The notes below the pieces were generated by a model. The model searched no databases and was not told the origin of the DNA. It saw only the letters and a list, made by a program, of their open reading frames with translations. Below are positions 54,172 to 64,000 of a stretch of 64,000 bases of DNA, piece after piece; position 1 is the stretch's first letter; every line of letters starts with the position of its first letter. A program made the translations under genes and the position numbers. The stretch is from Paenibacillus sp. cl123 (GTDB lineage Bacteria > Bacillota > Bacilli > Paenibacillales > NBRC-103111), in the NCBI RefSeq assembly GCF_900101595.1, contig NZ_FMYY01000004.1, positions 1 to 64,000 on the forward strand, in the 5' to 3' direction.

Positions 54172-54870
54172 ATGGCAGTAATCTCCATGAAACAGCTGCT
54201 CGAGGCTGGTGTACATTTCGGTCACCAAACCCGTCGCTGGAACCCTAAAATGGATCGTTACATCTTCACCGAAAGAAACGGAATTTATATTATCGACCTG
54301 CAAAAAACGGTCAAAAAAGTAGAGGAAGCTTACAACTTCGTAAGATCCGTAGCTGAAGAGAACGGGACAATCCTGTTTGTCGGCACGAAGAAGCAAGCTC
54401 AAGACTCCGTGAAGGAAGAAGCGGAGCGCAGCGGTCAGTTCTACATCAACCAGCGCTGGCTCGGCGGTACGCTCACAAACTTCTCCACGATTCAACAGCG
54501 GATCAACCGTCTGCATGAGCTGGACAAGTGGGAAGTTGACGGCACGTTCGACGTTCTTCCTAAGAAAGAAGTTATTATCCTTCGCAAGGAAAAAGATCGC
54601 CTCGAGAAGTTCTTGGGCGGTATCAAGCATATGAAGGGTCTGCCGAGCGCATTGTTCGTTATCGATCCTCGTAAAGAGCGCATTGCTGTAGCAGAAGCTC
54701 GCAAGCTCGGTATCCCAATCGTGGGTATCGTAGATACGAACTGTGATCCGGACGAAATCGACTATGTCATTCCTGGTAATGACGACGCGATCCGCGCCGT
54801 TAAGCTGCTGACAGCCAAAATGGCTGACGCTGTTATTGAAGCCAACCAAGGCGAGCAAACAACAGCTTAA
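54172..54870 (+). CDS. rpsB: 30S ribosomal protein S2
   Basis: A 232-residue S2. The ATG at 54172 lies 7 bases after GAGGAGGTG, and [23 protein letters not shown] is the standard start. [11 protein letters not shown] and [25 protein letters not shown] are family signatures. In Bacilli it is followed by tsf; here a terminator-like hairpin sits between them. Confidence 0.98.
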   Translation: MAVISMKQLLEAGVHFGHQTRRWNPKMDRYIFTERNGIYIIDLQKTVKKVEEAYNFVRSVAEENGTILFVGTKKQAQDSVKEEAERSGQFYINQRWLGGTLTNFSTIQQRINRLHELDKWEVDGTFDVLPKKEVIILRKEKDRLEKFLGGIKHMKGLPSALFVIDPRKERIAVAEARKLGIPIVGIVDTNCDPDEIDYVIPGNDDAIRAVKLLTAKMADAVIEANQGEQTTA

Positions 54871-54894
54871 TCCACATAACGTGTGAATACGAGA

Positions 54895-54937
54895 AGGGTG
54901 GTTCAAAGGTGCAAAATCCTTTCACCGCCCTTTTTTT
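54895..54937 (+). terminator. Terminator or attenuator between rpsB and tsf
   Basis: An imperfect but long hairpin pairs AGGGTGGTTCAAAGG with CCTTTCACCGCCCT around a short loop and is followed by seven T. It probably lowers tsf transcription relative to rpsB. Confidence 0.7.
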
Positions 54938-54981
54938 AAGGTGTATATCCAAATACCGACAACCATTAAGGAGGCCCCAAT

Positions 54982-55632
54982 ATGGCAGTAAGTGCAGCAG
55001 CAGTAAAAGAGTTGCGTGAAAAAACAGGAGCGGGCATGCTCGATTGTAAAAAGGCTCTCGAGGAAGCAAACGGCGATCTGACGAAAGCTTCCGAGCTTTT
55101 GCGTGAAAAAGGCTTGGCAGCTGCGGCTAAAAAGTCTGACCGTGCGGCTACCGAAGGCATGATCGAGTCTTACATCCATGCGGGCGGCAAAATCGGCGTA
55201 TTGGTTGAAGTGAACAGCGAAACGGACTTCGTTGCGAAAAACGAGCAGTTCAGAACGTTCGTGCGCGACGTAGCCCTGCACATCGCAGCATCCAACCCTA
55301 AGTACCTTCGCCGCGACGAAGTTCCTCAGGAAGCGCTTGACAAAGAACGTGAAATTTTGACGAACCAAGCTCTGAACGAAGGCAAGCCTGAGAAAATCGT
55401 TGAGAAAATCGTGGAAGGCCGCATCGCCAAGTACTACGAAGAGTACTGCTTGCTGGAGCAGGCATTCATCAAGGACCCGGACAAAACTGTCGAGCAAGTG
55501 TTGAAAGAGAAGATCGCTACGATCGGTGAAAACCTCTCGATCCGTCGCTTTGTTCGCTATGAGCTCGGAGAAGGCCTTGAGAAGAAGCAAGAAAACTTCG
55601 CTGAAGAAGTTATGAGCCAAGTCAAACTGTAA
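54982..55632 (+). CDS. tsf: Translation elongation factor Ts
   Basis: A 216-residue EF-Ts that exchanges GDP for GTP on EF-Tu. The UBA-like N-terminal domain ([25 protein letters not shown]) and the core signature [19 protein letters not shown] are present. It is shorter than B. subtilis EF-Ts (293) and corresponds to the compact form found in some Firmicutes and Thermus. The start follows AAGGAGG. Confidence 0.97.
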   Translation: MAVSAAAVKELREKTGAGMLDCKKALEEANGDLTKASELLREKGLAAAAKKSDRAATEGMIESYIHAGGKIGVLVEVNSETDFVAKNEQFRTFVRDVALHIAASNPKYLRRDEVPQEALDKEREILTNQALNEGKPEKIVEKIVEGRIAKYYEEYCLLEQAFIKDPDKTVEQVLKEKIATIGENLSIRRFVRYELGEGLEKKQENFAEEVMSQVKL

Positions 55633-55650
55633 GACCTATAGCAACAAAAG

Positions 55651-55677
55651 CAGGGGACACCGACGTGTTCCCTGTTT
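55651..55677 (+). terminator. Hairpin after tsf
   Basis: CAGGGGACAC (55651-55660) pairs with GTGTTCCCTG (55665-55674) around a 4-base loop, with one G-T pair. Only three T follow, so it is a weak terminator or a processing hairpin before pyrH. Confidence 0.5.
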
Positions 55678-55682
55678 GCTAA

Positions 55683-56450
<768 letters not shown>

Positions 56451-56453
56451 CCA

Positions 56454-57011
56454 ATGCCTCAAACCATTAAAAAAAATGCCGAGGAGCGCATGGACAAAGC
56501 GATCGCGGCGCTGAAAAAAGAGCTGCTCTCGCTGCGTGCAGGCCGCGCTACGCCTGCGCTGCTTGACCGTGTGCAAGTTGAATATTACGGGGCTATGACG
56601 CCGGTGAACCAGCTTGCCAACATCAATACGCCGGATTCCCGGACGTTGATGATTCAGCCTTGGGACAAAAGCTCGATCTCGGCTATCGAAAAAGCCATTT
56701 TAAAGTCCGATCTTGGACTTAATCCGTCCAATGACGGAAGCAGCATCCGCATCGTCATCCCGGCGCTGACGGAAGAACGGCGCTCGGAGCTGGTGAAGCT
56801 GACGCGCAAGGCCGGAGAAGAGGCTAAGGTAGCCATCCGCAACGTGCGCCGCGACGCCAATGACGATATCAAAAAGCTGGAAAAATCCTCCGGACTCTCC
56901 GAGGACGAGTCCCGCGGGCACCAGGAAGATATTCAGAAGTTTACCGATAAGTTTATTGCCGAAGTCGACAAGACGCTGCAAGCAAAAGAAAAAGAAATCA
57001 TGGAAGTGTAA
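56454..57011 (+). CDS. frr: Ribosome recycling factor
   Basis: A 185-residue factor that, with EF-G, splits ribosomes after termination. [19 protein letters not shown] and the basic, helical C-terminus ([15 protein letters not shown]) are conserved. It starts 3 bases after pyrH and is followed by a terminator. Confidence 0.98.
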   Translation: MPQTIKKNAEERMDKAIAALKKELLSLRAGRATPALLDRVQVEYYGAMTPVNQLANINTPDSRTLMIQPWDKSSISAIEKAILKSDLGLNPSNDGSSIRIVIPALTEERRSELVKLTRKAGEEAKVAIRNVRRDANDDIKKLEKSSGLSEDESRGHQEDIQKFTDKFIAEVDKTLQAKEKEIMEV

Positions 57012-57018
57012 TGGGCGA

Positions 57019-57045
57019 AGACCCCCTTTTTTGAGGGGGCTTTTA
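57019..57045 (+). terminator. Terminator after frr
   Basis: A CCCCCT/AGGGGG hairpin (57022-57027 with 57034-57039) is followed by CTTTT. It probably closes the rpsB-frr unit, although uppS follows closely. Confidence 0.65.
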
Positions 57046-57077
57046 GTCTTTTAGTCTTTCCTGATGGAGGATTGGCA

Positions 57078-57845
57078 ATGAAACCATTCGTAAAGTGGTT
57101 CGGTGGGAAAGCGGATACTGCGGAAGCGGCCCAAGGGCTTGGCTCCGACAACATTCCGAACCATGTGGCCGTTATTATGGACGGCAACGGCCGATGGGCG
57201 CAGAAGCGCGGCTTGCCGCGGATTGCAGGTCACCACTCCGGCATGAAAAATGTGAAAAAAATAACGATGGCGGCTAATGATATCGGTGTTCAGGTTCTGA
57301 CCATGTACGCTTTCTCGACGGAAAACTGGAAGCGTCCCAAGGAAGAAGTGGAATATTTGATGAAGCTGCCGCTGGAGTTTTTCCCTAAAGAGATCGATGA
57401 GCTGATCGCCAACAACGTTCAGATCCGGATGACCGGCTGGCCGCAAAATTTGCCGGATTATACGCTGAAGGCTGTACAGGATGCGATCGATCAGACCAAG
57501 CACAATACCGGACTTATCCTTAATTTCGCGTTGAACTACGGCAGCCGCAAGGAGATGCTTTCGGGCATCCAGCAGCTGGTGCGCGATGCGCAGGAAGGCA
57601 AGTTGCAGCCTGATGATATCGATGAAACGATGTTTTCCCGTTATCTGCTCACCGATCCTCTGCCTGACCCTGACTTGCTGATCCGCACAAGCGGAGAGCT
57701 GCGCATCAGCAACTTCATGCTGTGGCAGCTGGCTTATTCGGAGCTTTGGTTTACCGAGCTGTGCTGGCCGGAATTCAACGAAAACCACTTCTACGACGCT
57801 ATACGGGAATACCAGCGGCGCGCCCGCCGGTACGGGGGCTTATAA
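57078..57845 (+). CDS. uppS: Isoprenyl transferase (undecaprenyl diphosphate synthase)
   Basis: A 255-residue cis-prenyltransferase that builds undecaprenyl diphosphate, the carrier for cell-wall synthesis. Catalytic Asp35 lies in VIMDGNGRWA; conserved TMYAFSTENWKRP and RTSGELRISNFMLWQ follow. The ATG at 57078 after GATGGAGGAT is preferred over a TTG two codons upstream. Confidence 0.96.
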   Translation: MKPFVKWFGGKADTAEAAQGLGSDNIPNHVAVIMDGNGRWAQKRGLPRIAGHHSGMKNVKKITMAANDIGVQVLTMYAFSTENWKRPKEEVEYLMKLPLEFFPKEIDELIANNVQIRMTGWPQNLPDYTLKAVQDAIDQTKHNTGLILNFALNYGSRKEMLSGIQQLVRDAQEGKLQPDDIDETMFSRYLLTDPLPDPDLLIRTSGELRISNFMLWQLAYSELWFTELCWPEFNENHFYDAIREYQRRARRYGGL

Positions 57846-57884
57846 AGCCGCGCCGCAGGAAGACGCTAACATGGAGGAATAGAA

Positions 57885-58673
57885 TTGAAGCAGCGGATCG
57901 TTACAGGAATCGTGGCAGGGCTTGCCTTCTTCATCCTGTTATACTTGGGCGGCTATTGGTTCACCGGTCTGATTGCCGCTCTCGCTGTAATCGGATATGA
58001 TGAATTTTTGCGAATGAACGGACTGAAGAAGAATCGCTTAGTGGAAGCGGTCGGCTACGTCGGCTTGCTCCTCCTGGTCATTCCGTGGCAGCTCGGAGGC
58101 TGGAGCTCGGGCGAGCTTATCTGGCTGTTCATGTTCGCTTTCCTGGCAGCGACAGTCATTTCGAAAAACAAAACGACCATCGATCAGGTTGCGATGGCCT
58201 TCCTCGGGATGGTCTATATTGGGCTCGGTTTTCATTATATGATCGCTACCCGTTCCATCGCGGAGCACGGACTTTTCTGGACGCTGCTCGTGTTCCTTTG
58301 TATTTGGACGACAGATTCGGGCGCCTATTTCACGGGCTCCAAGCTGGGCAAGACGCCCTTATGGCCTGCGATCAGCCCGAAAAAATCCGTTGAAGGCGCG
58401 ATCGGCGGAGTCCTGCTTTCGATCGTTATGGCGCTGATTTTCGCCTGGTCGCAGCCCGAGCTGCTCAGCTACGGACAGGCGGCGTGGATGGGACTTGCCA
58501 TCGCGATCATCGGACAGCTGGGCGACTTGATTCAATCGGCTTATAAGCGGGTGAAGGGCATCAAGGACTCCGGCACGATTTTGCCCGGACACGGCGGAGT
58601 GCTGGATCGGACGGACAGCTGGCTGATCGTGTTTCCGTTCCTGCATCTCTTGTCTCTGATTCCGTCCGCTTAA
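57885..58673 (+). CDS. cdsA: Phosphatidate cytidylyltransferase
   Basis: A 262-residue membrane enzyme with about eight helices that makes CDP-diacylglycerol from phosphatidic acid and CTP, the branch point for phospholipids. The CDS signature is complete ([24 protein letters not shown]). TTG start after ATGGAGGAA. Confidence 0.96.
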   Translation: MKQRIVTGIVAGLAFFILLYLGGYWFTGLIAALAVIGYDEFLRMNGLKKNRLVEAVGYVGLLLLVIPWQLGGWSSGELIWLFMFAFLAATVISKNKTTIDQVAMAFLGMVYIGLGFHYMIATRSIAEHGLFWTLLVFLCIWTTDSGAYFTGSKLGKTPLWPAISPKKSVEGAIGGVLLSIVMALIFAWSQPELLSYGQAAWMGLAIAIIGQLGDLIQSAYKRVKGIKDSGTILPGHGGVLDRTDSWLIVFPFLHLLSLIPSA

Positions 58674-58696
58674 CTTGTGCTGGAGGTAGAACGCGT

Positions 58697-59839
58697 GTGA
58701 AAAAGATCAGTATTCTCGGATCGACGGGCTCCATCGGCACCCAAACCCTGGATGTCGTCTCTCGTTATCCGGACCTCTTCGAGGTTGTCGCCTTGGCTGG
58801 CGGCTATAATGCGGAGCTGCTCCGGGAGCAAATGAACCTGTTCAAGCCCGCCATCTTGTCTGTAGCGACCAAGGAGCTGGCTGATCGATTACGCGCCGAA
58901 GCGCCGGCAGGCACACGGGTCGTCTATGGACCGGAGGGGCTGCTGGAGGCAGCCGCCGGCCATGACGCGGAGCTCGTCGTAACGGCTGTAGTAGGCAGCC
59001 AAGGGCTGAAGCCTACGCTGGCGGCGATAGAAGCCGGCAAGCAGATCGGTCTGGCGAACAAGGAAACGCTTGTCAGCGCCGGCCATCTGGTGACGGAGGC
59101 GGCTGCGCGGCATGGTGTGTCCCTGCTCCCGATCGACAGCGAGCATTCGGCCATCTTCCAATGCCTGAACGGGGAAAGCGTATCCCGCCTACATAAAATT
59201 ACGTTGACGGCCTCCGGCGGCTCCTTCCGGGATCGGACAAGGGAAGAACTGGCTGAGGTCACGGTCCAGGACGCCCTGAAGCATCCGAATTGGTCGATGG
59301 GCGCCAAAATTACGATCGATTCGGCGACGATGGTGAACAAGGGGCTGGAAGTGATTGAAGCTCACTGGCTGTTCGGTTTATCGTACGACCGGATCGATGT
59401 GCTGATTCATCCCGAGAGCATCATTCATTCCTTCGTCGAATTTGTCGACGGCAGCGTTATTGCCCAGTTGGGGCTGCCTGACATGAGAGTGCCTATCCAG
59501 TATGCGCTTACGTATCCTGACCGGCTGCCTGCTCCGGCAGGACGGCTCAATCTGGCCGAGGCAGGCAAGCTGAATTTCCGTGAGATGAGCTTCGAGCGGT
59601 ATCCTTGCATCGCGCTTGCTTACGAAAGCGGCCGGGCGGGAGGCACGATGCCGACCGTATACAGCGCGGCTAATGAAGTCGCCGTCGATCGCTTTCTGAA
59701 GGGCGAGATTCCTTTCCTGGCGATCGAGGATATCATCGGCGGCGTGATGGCAAAGCACCGGGCTGTCCGGCTGCCGGATCTGGGAACGATCCTCGACAGC
59801 GACGCCTGGGCCAGGGCGGAAGCCGGACGCATCGTTTAA
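58697..59839 (+). CDS. dxr: 1-deoxy-D-xylulose 5-phosphate reductoisomerase
   Basis: A 380-residue enzyme of the MEP isoprenoid pathway that makes MEP with [18 protein letters not shown] binds NADPH; the metal-binding region [17 protein letters not shown] and the loop [31 protein letters not shown] are visible. GTG start after TGGAGGTAG. It supplies precursors for UppS nearby. Confidence 0.97.
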   Translation: MKKISILGSTGSIGTQTLDVVSRYPDLFEVVALAGGYNAELLREQMNLFKPAILSVATKELADRLRAEAPAGTRVVYGPEGLLEAAAGHDAELVVTAVVGSQGLKPTLAAIEAGKQIGLANKETLVSAGHLVTEAAARHGVSLLPIDSEHSAIFQCLNGESVSRLHKITLTASGGSFRDRTREELAEVTVQDALKHPNWSMGAKITIDSATMVNKGLEVIEAHWLFGLSYDRIDVLIHPESIIHSFVEFVDGSVIAQLGLPDMRVPIQYALTYPDRLPAPAGRLNLAEAGKLNFREMSFERYPCIALAYESGRAGGTMPTVYSAANEVAVDRFLKGEIPFLAIEDIIGGVMAKHRAVRLPDLGTILDSDAWARAEAGRIV

Positions 59840-60011
59840 GACGGAGACGGCCAGAGAGAAGCATGTTTGGGCTGCGGCGCTAATATGTTCATAGCAGGGG
59901 CACTTGCTTGTGTTCGGTTTATCATTAATGGTAATCTAAGAACACATGGATGACGCCCTTACCATGCTTGCATATGATGAACATTAGTGTTTAAGGAGGC
60001 CGTGAGCTAGA
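59840..60011 (+). other. Gap with dyad symmetry before rseP
   Basis: TGTGTTC (59909-59915) and GAACACA (59940-59946) flank a near-palindrome, TTATCATTAATGGTAA. It could be an operator or a messenger hairpin. No clear promoter was found. AAGGAGG before 60000 is the rseP ribosome binding site. Confidence 0.4.
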
Positions 60012-61277
60012 GTGGATGTACTTCAAATCATCGTGCTGAATGTGCTCTTGTTTTTTGTCCTTGTGACTGTGCACGAATGGGGACACTTTTATTTTGCCAA
60101 ACGAGCGGGCATCCTCACTCGCGAATTTGCGATAGGCTTTGGTCCGAAGTTGTTGTCTTTCGTGAAGGGAGAAACCCGCTATACGCTGCGCCTGCTTCCC
60201 ATCGGAGGATTCGTGCGGATGGCGGGAGAGGACCCCGAGATCGTACAGATTAATCCCGGTCAGCGGGTAGCCGTCGCTCTCAAGCAGGATCAAGTCACCC
60301 ATATTTATCTGAACGAATTTGATAGCCGCCGCGGCGCTTTGGAAGGCGTCGTCGAGGAGATCGACCTGGAGCGCAAGCTGTTCGTCAAGCTTGATGTGGA
60401 CGGCGCCGTGCAGCGTTATGCCGTGCATCCGCAAGCGATGATGGTCAGCAAGGAGAAGGAAACCCAGATTGCGCCATGGGACCGCCAGTTCGGGAGTAAA
60501 ACCGTGGGGCAGCGGGCGATGGCGATATTTGCCGGTCCGCTGATGAATTTCATTCTCGCCTTTCTGCTGTTCGTTGCCGTCGTTTTTGTGGCAGGAGTGC
60601 CCGTTCCGGACCGCGTCCGCATCTCGGATACGGTGGCTGGCGGAGTAGCGCAGCAGGCAGGCCTGCAAAGCGGCGATATTATCGTCTCCGTGAACGGAGA
60701 GAAGATTGCGGGAGACAGCAAACGGCTGACGGAGATTATCCAAGGCTCGGAAGGCAAGGCGATGAGCTGGATCGTGGAGCGCGGCCAGCAGCACGTCTCG
60801 CTGCAGGTTAAGCCTGCGCTTAGCGAGGACAAGGTATACCGCGTAGGCGTATCGCTTGCTCCGGATACCCGGCCGGCTTCCTTCGGCGAGGCGATCACGG
60901 GCGGAGCGAAAAGCATGGCTTCGGCTTCGACCATCATTTTGGACGGCTTTGGCAAGCTGGCTACGCTGCAGGTGAAGATGGACGATCTCGGCGGACCGAT
61001 CCGCATCGTCGAATTTACGAGCGAGCAGGCAAGCGCCGGCGCTATCCAGTACATTTACTGGATGGCCATCATGAGCTTGTATCTCGGCTTGTTCAACCTG
61101 CTGCCGGTCCCGGCGCTGGATGGAAGCCGGCTCGTGTTTCTGGCGCTGGAGGCGGTCCGCGGCAAGCCGGTTGATCCAAGCAGGGAAAGCCTGGTGCATT
61201 TTGTCGGCTTTGCGATGCTGATGCTGCTGATGATAGCCGTGACGTATAATGATATATTACGATTGATCAAAGGGTAG
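60012..61277 (+). CDS. rseP: Site-2 intramembrane metalloprotease RseP (RasP)
   Basis: A 421-residue zinc protease that cuts membrane proteins such as anti-sigma factors and signal-peptide remnants. The zinc motif HEWGH begins at His21 in the first helix; one PDZ domain is near residues 205-280; the third catalytic ligand is in NLLPVPALDGSR. GTG start after AAGGAGGCCGTGAG. Confidence 0.96.
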   Translation: MDVLQIIVLNVLLFFVLVTVHEWGHFYFAKRAGILTREFAIGFGPKLLSFVKGETRYTLRLLPIGGFVRMAGEDPEIVQINPGQRVAVALKQDQVTHIYLNEFDSRRGALEGVVEEIDLERKLFVKLDVDGAVQRYAVHPQAMMVSKEKETQIAPWDRQFGSKTVGQRAMAIFAGPLMNFILAFLLFVAVVFVAGVPVPDRVRISDTVAGGVAQQAGLQSGDIIVSVNGEKIAGDSKRLTEIIQGSEGKAMSWIVERGQQHVSLQVKPALSEDKVYRVGVSLAPDTRPASFGEAITGGAKSMASASTIILDGFGKLATLQVKMDDLGGPIRIVEFTSEQASAGAIQYIYWMAIMSLYLGLFNLLPVPALDGSRLVFLALEAVRGKPVDPSRESLVHFVGFAMLMLLMIAVTYNDILRLIKG

Positions 61278-61316
61278 CGCGCCGCGCTGCCCGTTAGTAG
61301 GGGGAGCATCCGGACC

Positions 61317-62774
61317 ATGTCGAAGGATAAGCAGGAAAAACAATTTGTCAAAGAAATTACGCCGCAAAGTGAAGACTTCTCGCGCTGGTATATCGACACG
61401 ATCAAGAAAGCCGACCTGATGAGCTATTCGCCGGTTCGCGGCTGTATCGTGTTCAAGCCGGACGGCTACGAGATTTGGGAAAATATCCAGCGGGAGCTGG
61501 ACAGCCGCTTCAAGGAAACGGGCCATCGCAACGCCTACTTCCCGCTGTTCATCCCGGAAAGCTTCTTCCAGAAGGAGAAGGAGCATGTCGAGGGCTTCAA
61601 CCCCGAGCTGCCATGGGTAACCGAAGCAGGCGGAGAAAAACTGGAGGAGCGTCTGGCGATCCGCCCGACGTCGGAGACGATGGTCGGCCATATGTATGCC
61701 GAATGGATCAACTCCTACCGGGATCTGCCGCTGCTCATCAATCAATGGGCTAATGTGGTTCGTTGGGAGAAGAAAACCCAGCCGTTTCTGCGGACAAGCG
61801 AGTTCCTCTGGCAGGAAGGCCATACGGCGCATGAAGACGAAGCGGACGCACGCAAGGAAACGATGCAGATGCTGGAGATATACCGCGATTTCGCTGAAAA
61901 CTTCCTTGCTATCCCTGTCATTATGGGACAGAAGACGCCCTCGGAGAAATTCGCCGGCGCTGTGGACACGTATTCGATCGAAGCGATGATGAAGGATGGC
62001 AAAGCCGTTCAGGCCGGAACCTCCCATTATCTGGGCACTAATTTTGCCGTAGCTTTCGATATCAAGTATTTGGACCGCGATAATCAGCATACGTTCTGCC
62101 ATACGACGTCCTGGGGAGTCAGCACGCGCTTGATCGGCGCTCTGATCATGGTGCATGGCGACGACAGAGGATTGGCTCTGCCTCCTAAGGTAGCGCCTAC
62201 GCAAGTCGTGATGATCCCGATCGGACCGCCTAAGACGCGCGAGCAGGTTATCGGCTGCGTGGACGGTTTGTACGCCGAGCTGAAGCGGGCTGGCATTCGT
62301 GTGAAGGTGGACGACCGGCAGGATCAAAGCCCGGGCTGGAAGTTCAATGAATACGAGATGCGCGGCGTGCCTGTGCGCGTCGAGCTCGGACCTCGCGACA
62401 TGGAGAACGGACAGGTCGTGCTCGTATCCCGGATCACGGGCGAGAAGCGCGTTGTGGCCCAAAGCCAAATTGTAGAAGAAGTGCAAAAGCTGTTGACGGA
62501 GACCCAGCAAGAAATGTATGATCGAGCCAAGAAGTTCCGCGACGAGGCGATGACGAGCGCGGATACGCTGGATGAGCTGAAGGGCTTCCTGCAGCAAAAG
62601 CGGGGCTTCTCGCTCTCGGGCTGGTGCGGCTCGGCGGCTTGCGAAGCGACCGTGAAGGAAGAGACCGGCGCGACAAGCCGCAATATTCCGTTTGCGCCTG
62701 AGTTTCAGAAGTCGACATGTCTCGTTTGCGGGGAGCCGTCCAAGCATACGGTCGTGTTCGGACGATCGTACTAA
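61317..62774 (+). CDS. proS: Proline-tRNA ligase, short archaeal/eukaryal-type
   Basis: A 485-residue class II synthetase. The start MSKDKQEKQFVKEITPQSEDFSRWY, the motif 2 region VVRWEKKTQPFLRTSEFLWQEGHTAH and the C-terminal extension with GWCGSAACEATVKEE and KSTCLVCGE (zinc-binding cysteines) mark the archaeal/eukaryal ProRS type. It lacks the long insertion (editing) domain of the about 565-residue bacterial form that B. subtilis has at this same locus. Aminoacylation is expected; Ala-tRNAPro editing would need a separate factor. Confidence 0.96.
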   Translation: MSKDKQEKQFVKEITPQSEDFSRWYIDTIKKADLMSYSPVRGCIVFKPDGYEIWENIQRELDSRFKETGHRNAYFPLFIPESFFQKEKEHVEGFNPELPWVTEAGGEKLEERLAIRPTSETMVGHMYAEWINSYRDLPLLINQWANVVRWEKKTQPFLRTSEFLWQEGHTAHEDEADARKETMQMLEIYRDFAENFLAIPVIMGQKTPSEKFAGAVDTYSIEAMMKDGKAVQAGTSHYLGTNFAVAFDIKYLDRDNQHTFCHTTSWGVSTRLIGALIMVHGDDRGLALPPKVAPTQVVMIPIGPPKTREQVIGCVDGLYAELKRAGIRVKVDDRQDQSPGWKFNEYEMRGVPVRVELGPRDMENGQVVLVSRITGEKRVVAQSQIVEEVQKLLTETQQEMYDRAKKFRDEAMTSADTLDELKGFLQQKRGFSLSGWCGSAACEATVKEETGATSRNIPFAPEFQKSTCLVCGEPSKHTVVFGRSY

Positions 62775-62803
62775 TCGCTGCAGCGGTTTAAATCAATAGG
62801 AGG

Positions 62804-62845
62804 AGGCAAACGGGATGGTTTTATTAATTCCATTTGCCTTTTTTT
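62804..62845 (+). terminator. Rho-independent terminator after proS
   Basis: AGGCAAA and GGGAT (62804-62816) pair with ATTCC and TTTGCCT (62827-62839) with a single opposed base pair mismatch, followed by seven T. Confidence 0.85.
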
Positions 62846-62917
62846 CAGCTTTGCGGGTGATTTTGGTTTTCCGGGTCCCCGCAAAGTACCTGAATAGGCT
62901 TCGAAGCCAAACACCAT

Positions 62918-62962
62918 TTTGTGGGGAATAACTTTGTGGGGAATGACTTTGCGGGGAATTTT
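62918..62962 (+). repeat. 15-bp tandem repeat upstream of polC
   Basis: Three consecutive 15-base units, TTTGTGGGGAATAAC (62918), TTTGTGGGGAATGAC (62933) and TTTGCGGGGAATTTT (62948), run up to a fourth partial TTTTTGGGGA that forms the polC ribosome binding site. Confidence 0.85.
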
Positions 62963-62978
62963 TTTGGGGAGGGACAAC

Positions 62979-64000
62979 ATGAGCGGTAGCAGTACAGCAT
63001 TGAAGCGCGATCGGTTCGAGATGCTGATGCAGCAGGCGAGCGTTCCTTCGGAGGTCGTCAGACAGTTTTTCGCCGACGGCTATATCGACAAGGTGGAGAC
63101 CAGCCGCAAAAACAAGGAATGGGTGTTCTTCATCGTGAAGACGCAGGTCGTTCCTTGCGACATCTACCGGACGTTCTGCAAGATGATCCGCGACAAGTTC
63201 GCGCATATTGCCGCGATCCGGTTCGTACTGCAGTATACGGCTGACGTCGATCCGTCTAGCGTGGCTCATGAATATTGGGGCATGTTTCTCGAGTGGGTGC
63301 AACGGGAGGCGGCTTCGATCAACGGCTGGATGACGAAGGCCAAGATCGAGGTGAACGGGAATGTGCTGACGCTCTGCCTGCTCGATACCATTGGGTTGGA
63401 GCTGGCGAAGAAGAAGAACATCGGCGAGTGGATCAGGCAGTATTTCTCCGGTTTTTTCGGAGTCGAGTTTCATGTGAAATATACGGTCAGCGCTTCCCGG
63501 GAAGAAGAACTGGAGAAATTCACGAAAATTATCGAGCAGGAGCAGAAGGTAGTCACTACTCAGATTCTCACTGCGGTTGAGGCTGAGGAAGCGGCGCAGG
63601 CGACCGTACCGGAAGGTGAAGTGAAGCTGATGGTCGGTTATGACATCAAGGAGCCGGCTGTTCCGATTCAGAATGTGAAGGACGAAGAGAAGAAGATTAC
63701 CGTCCAAGGCTCTGTGTTCGGTCTCGATATGAAGGAGCTCCGCAACGGCAGCACGCTGTTCACTTTCAATATTACGGATTTCTCCGATTCCATTATGGTG
63801 AAGAGCTTCGCCAAGACGAAGGAAGACGTTAAGATTTACAGTCTGATCAAAAACGGCACCTGGCTCAAGCTGCGCGGGCGCGTGGAATATGACCGGTTCA
63901 TGCAAATTCCTGAGCTTGTGATGATCCCGTCCGATGTCAACGAAATTATGGCTCCTCCGGACCGCAAGGACGATGCGGCGGAGAAACGCGTGGAGTTTCA
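62979..64000 (+). CDS. polC: DNA polymerase III PolC, N-terminal part (continues past window)
   Basis: The first 340 codons of the main replicative polymerase of Firmicutes. Seen here are the N-terminal domain (to about 235) and an OB-fold domain (about 235-325, VQGSVFGLDMKELRNGSTLFTFNITDFSDSI). The exonuclease, polymerase and palm parts lie beyond the right edge. The ATG at 62979 follows GGGGAGGGA. It is preceded by unusual tandem repeats. Confidence 0.96.
   Translation, partial: MSGSSTALKRDRFEMLMQQASVPSEVVRQFFADGYIDKVETSRKNKEWVFFIVKTQVVPCDIYRTFCKMIRDKFAHIAAIRFVLQYTADVDPSSVAHEYWGMFLEWVQREAASINGWMTKAKIEVNGNVLTLCLLDTIGLELAKKKNIGEWIRQYFSGFFGVEFHVKYTVSASREEELEKFTKIIEQEQKVVTTQILTAVEAEEAAQATVPEGEVKLMVGYDIKEPAVPIQNVKDEEKKITVQGSVFGLDMKELRNGSTLFTFNITDFSDSIMVKSFAKTKEDVKIYSLIKNGTWLKLRGRVEYDRFMQIPELVMIPSDVNEIMAPPDRKDDAAEKRVEF

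Noticed and set aside
62793-63905. A 370-codon open frame on the minus strand opposite polC
   Set aside because: It is a shadow of polC. It has no ribosome binding site or recognisable family, and its end runs through the terminator and tandem repeats.

Overview
The window is a chromosomal segment of an endospore-forming, motile, low-GC-lineage Firmicute, most likely a Paenibacillus or close relative. The reasons are: the gene order follows the Bacillus subtilis rplS-to-polC region almost gene for gene; a gerA-type spore germination operon sits behind a sigma-G-like promoter; the protein sequences look Paenibacillaceae-like; and TTG and GTG starts behind strong Shine-Dalgarno sites are common. 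The species call is inference.

Layout. Positions 1-376 hold the end of an ISNCY-type insertion sequence on the minus strand. The ribosomal protein gene rplS follows with its own promoter and a probable L19 leader, then lepB and rbgA. A convergent minus-strand gerA operon (6156 down to 2616) comes next. From about 6300, rnhB leads into a small operon of a FliK-like repeat protein, a free-standing FlhB C-terminal-like protein and yraN. A minus-strand yifB/comM gene is flanked by a long non-coding stretch (9841-10454) that carries a motif repeated every 52 bp. Then come sucCD, dprA, topA, trmFO, hslV, hslU and codY.

From about 22,400 to 53,900 lies one very large fla/che block: flgBC-fliEFGHIJ-ylxF-fliK-flgD-small protein-flgE-swrD-fliL-fliM-fliY-cheY-fliOPQR-flhBAFG-cheBAWCD-membrane protein-sigD-fapA-unknown-swrB-like-MltG-like. 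It encodes the rod, MS and C rings, type III export gate and ATPase, hook length control, chemotaxis core and the flagellar sigma factor. Most genes overlap or lie within tens of bases, so they are probably co-transcribed. The block is followed by rpsB-tsf-pyrH-frr-uppS-cdsA-dxr-rseP-proS and the start of polC, which runs off the right edge.

The most interesting points are these. The FliK-like protein (7099-9153) has fifteen 14-residue repeats, sits behind a sigma-D-like promoter and is translationally coupled to a free-standing FlhB C-terminal domain, so it looks like a second, uncharacterised substrate-switch module. An exactly 52-bp-phased motif lies in non-coding DNA before yifB. A 15-bp tandem repeat with mutually exclusive pairing possibilities lies before polC. 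The proline-tRNA ligase is of the short archaeal/eukaryal type at the usual bacterial proS locus.
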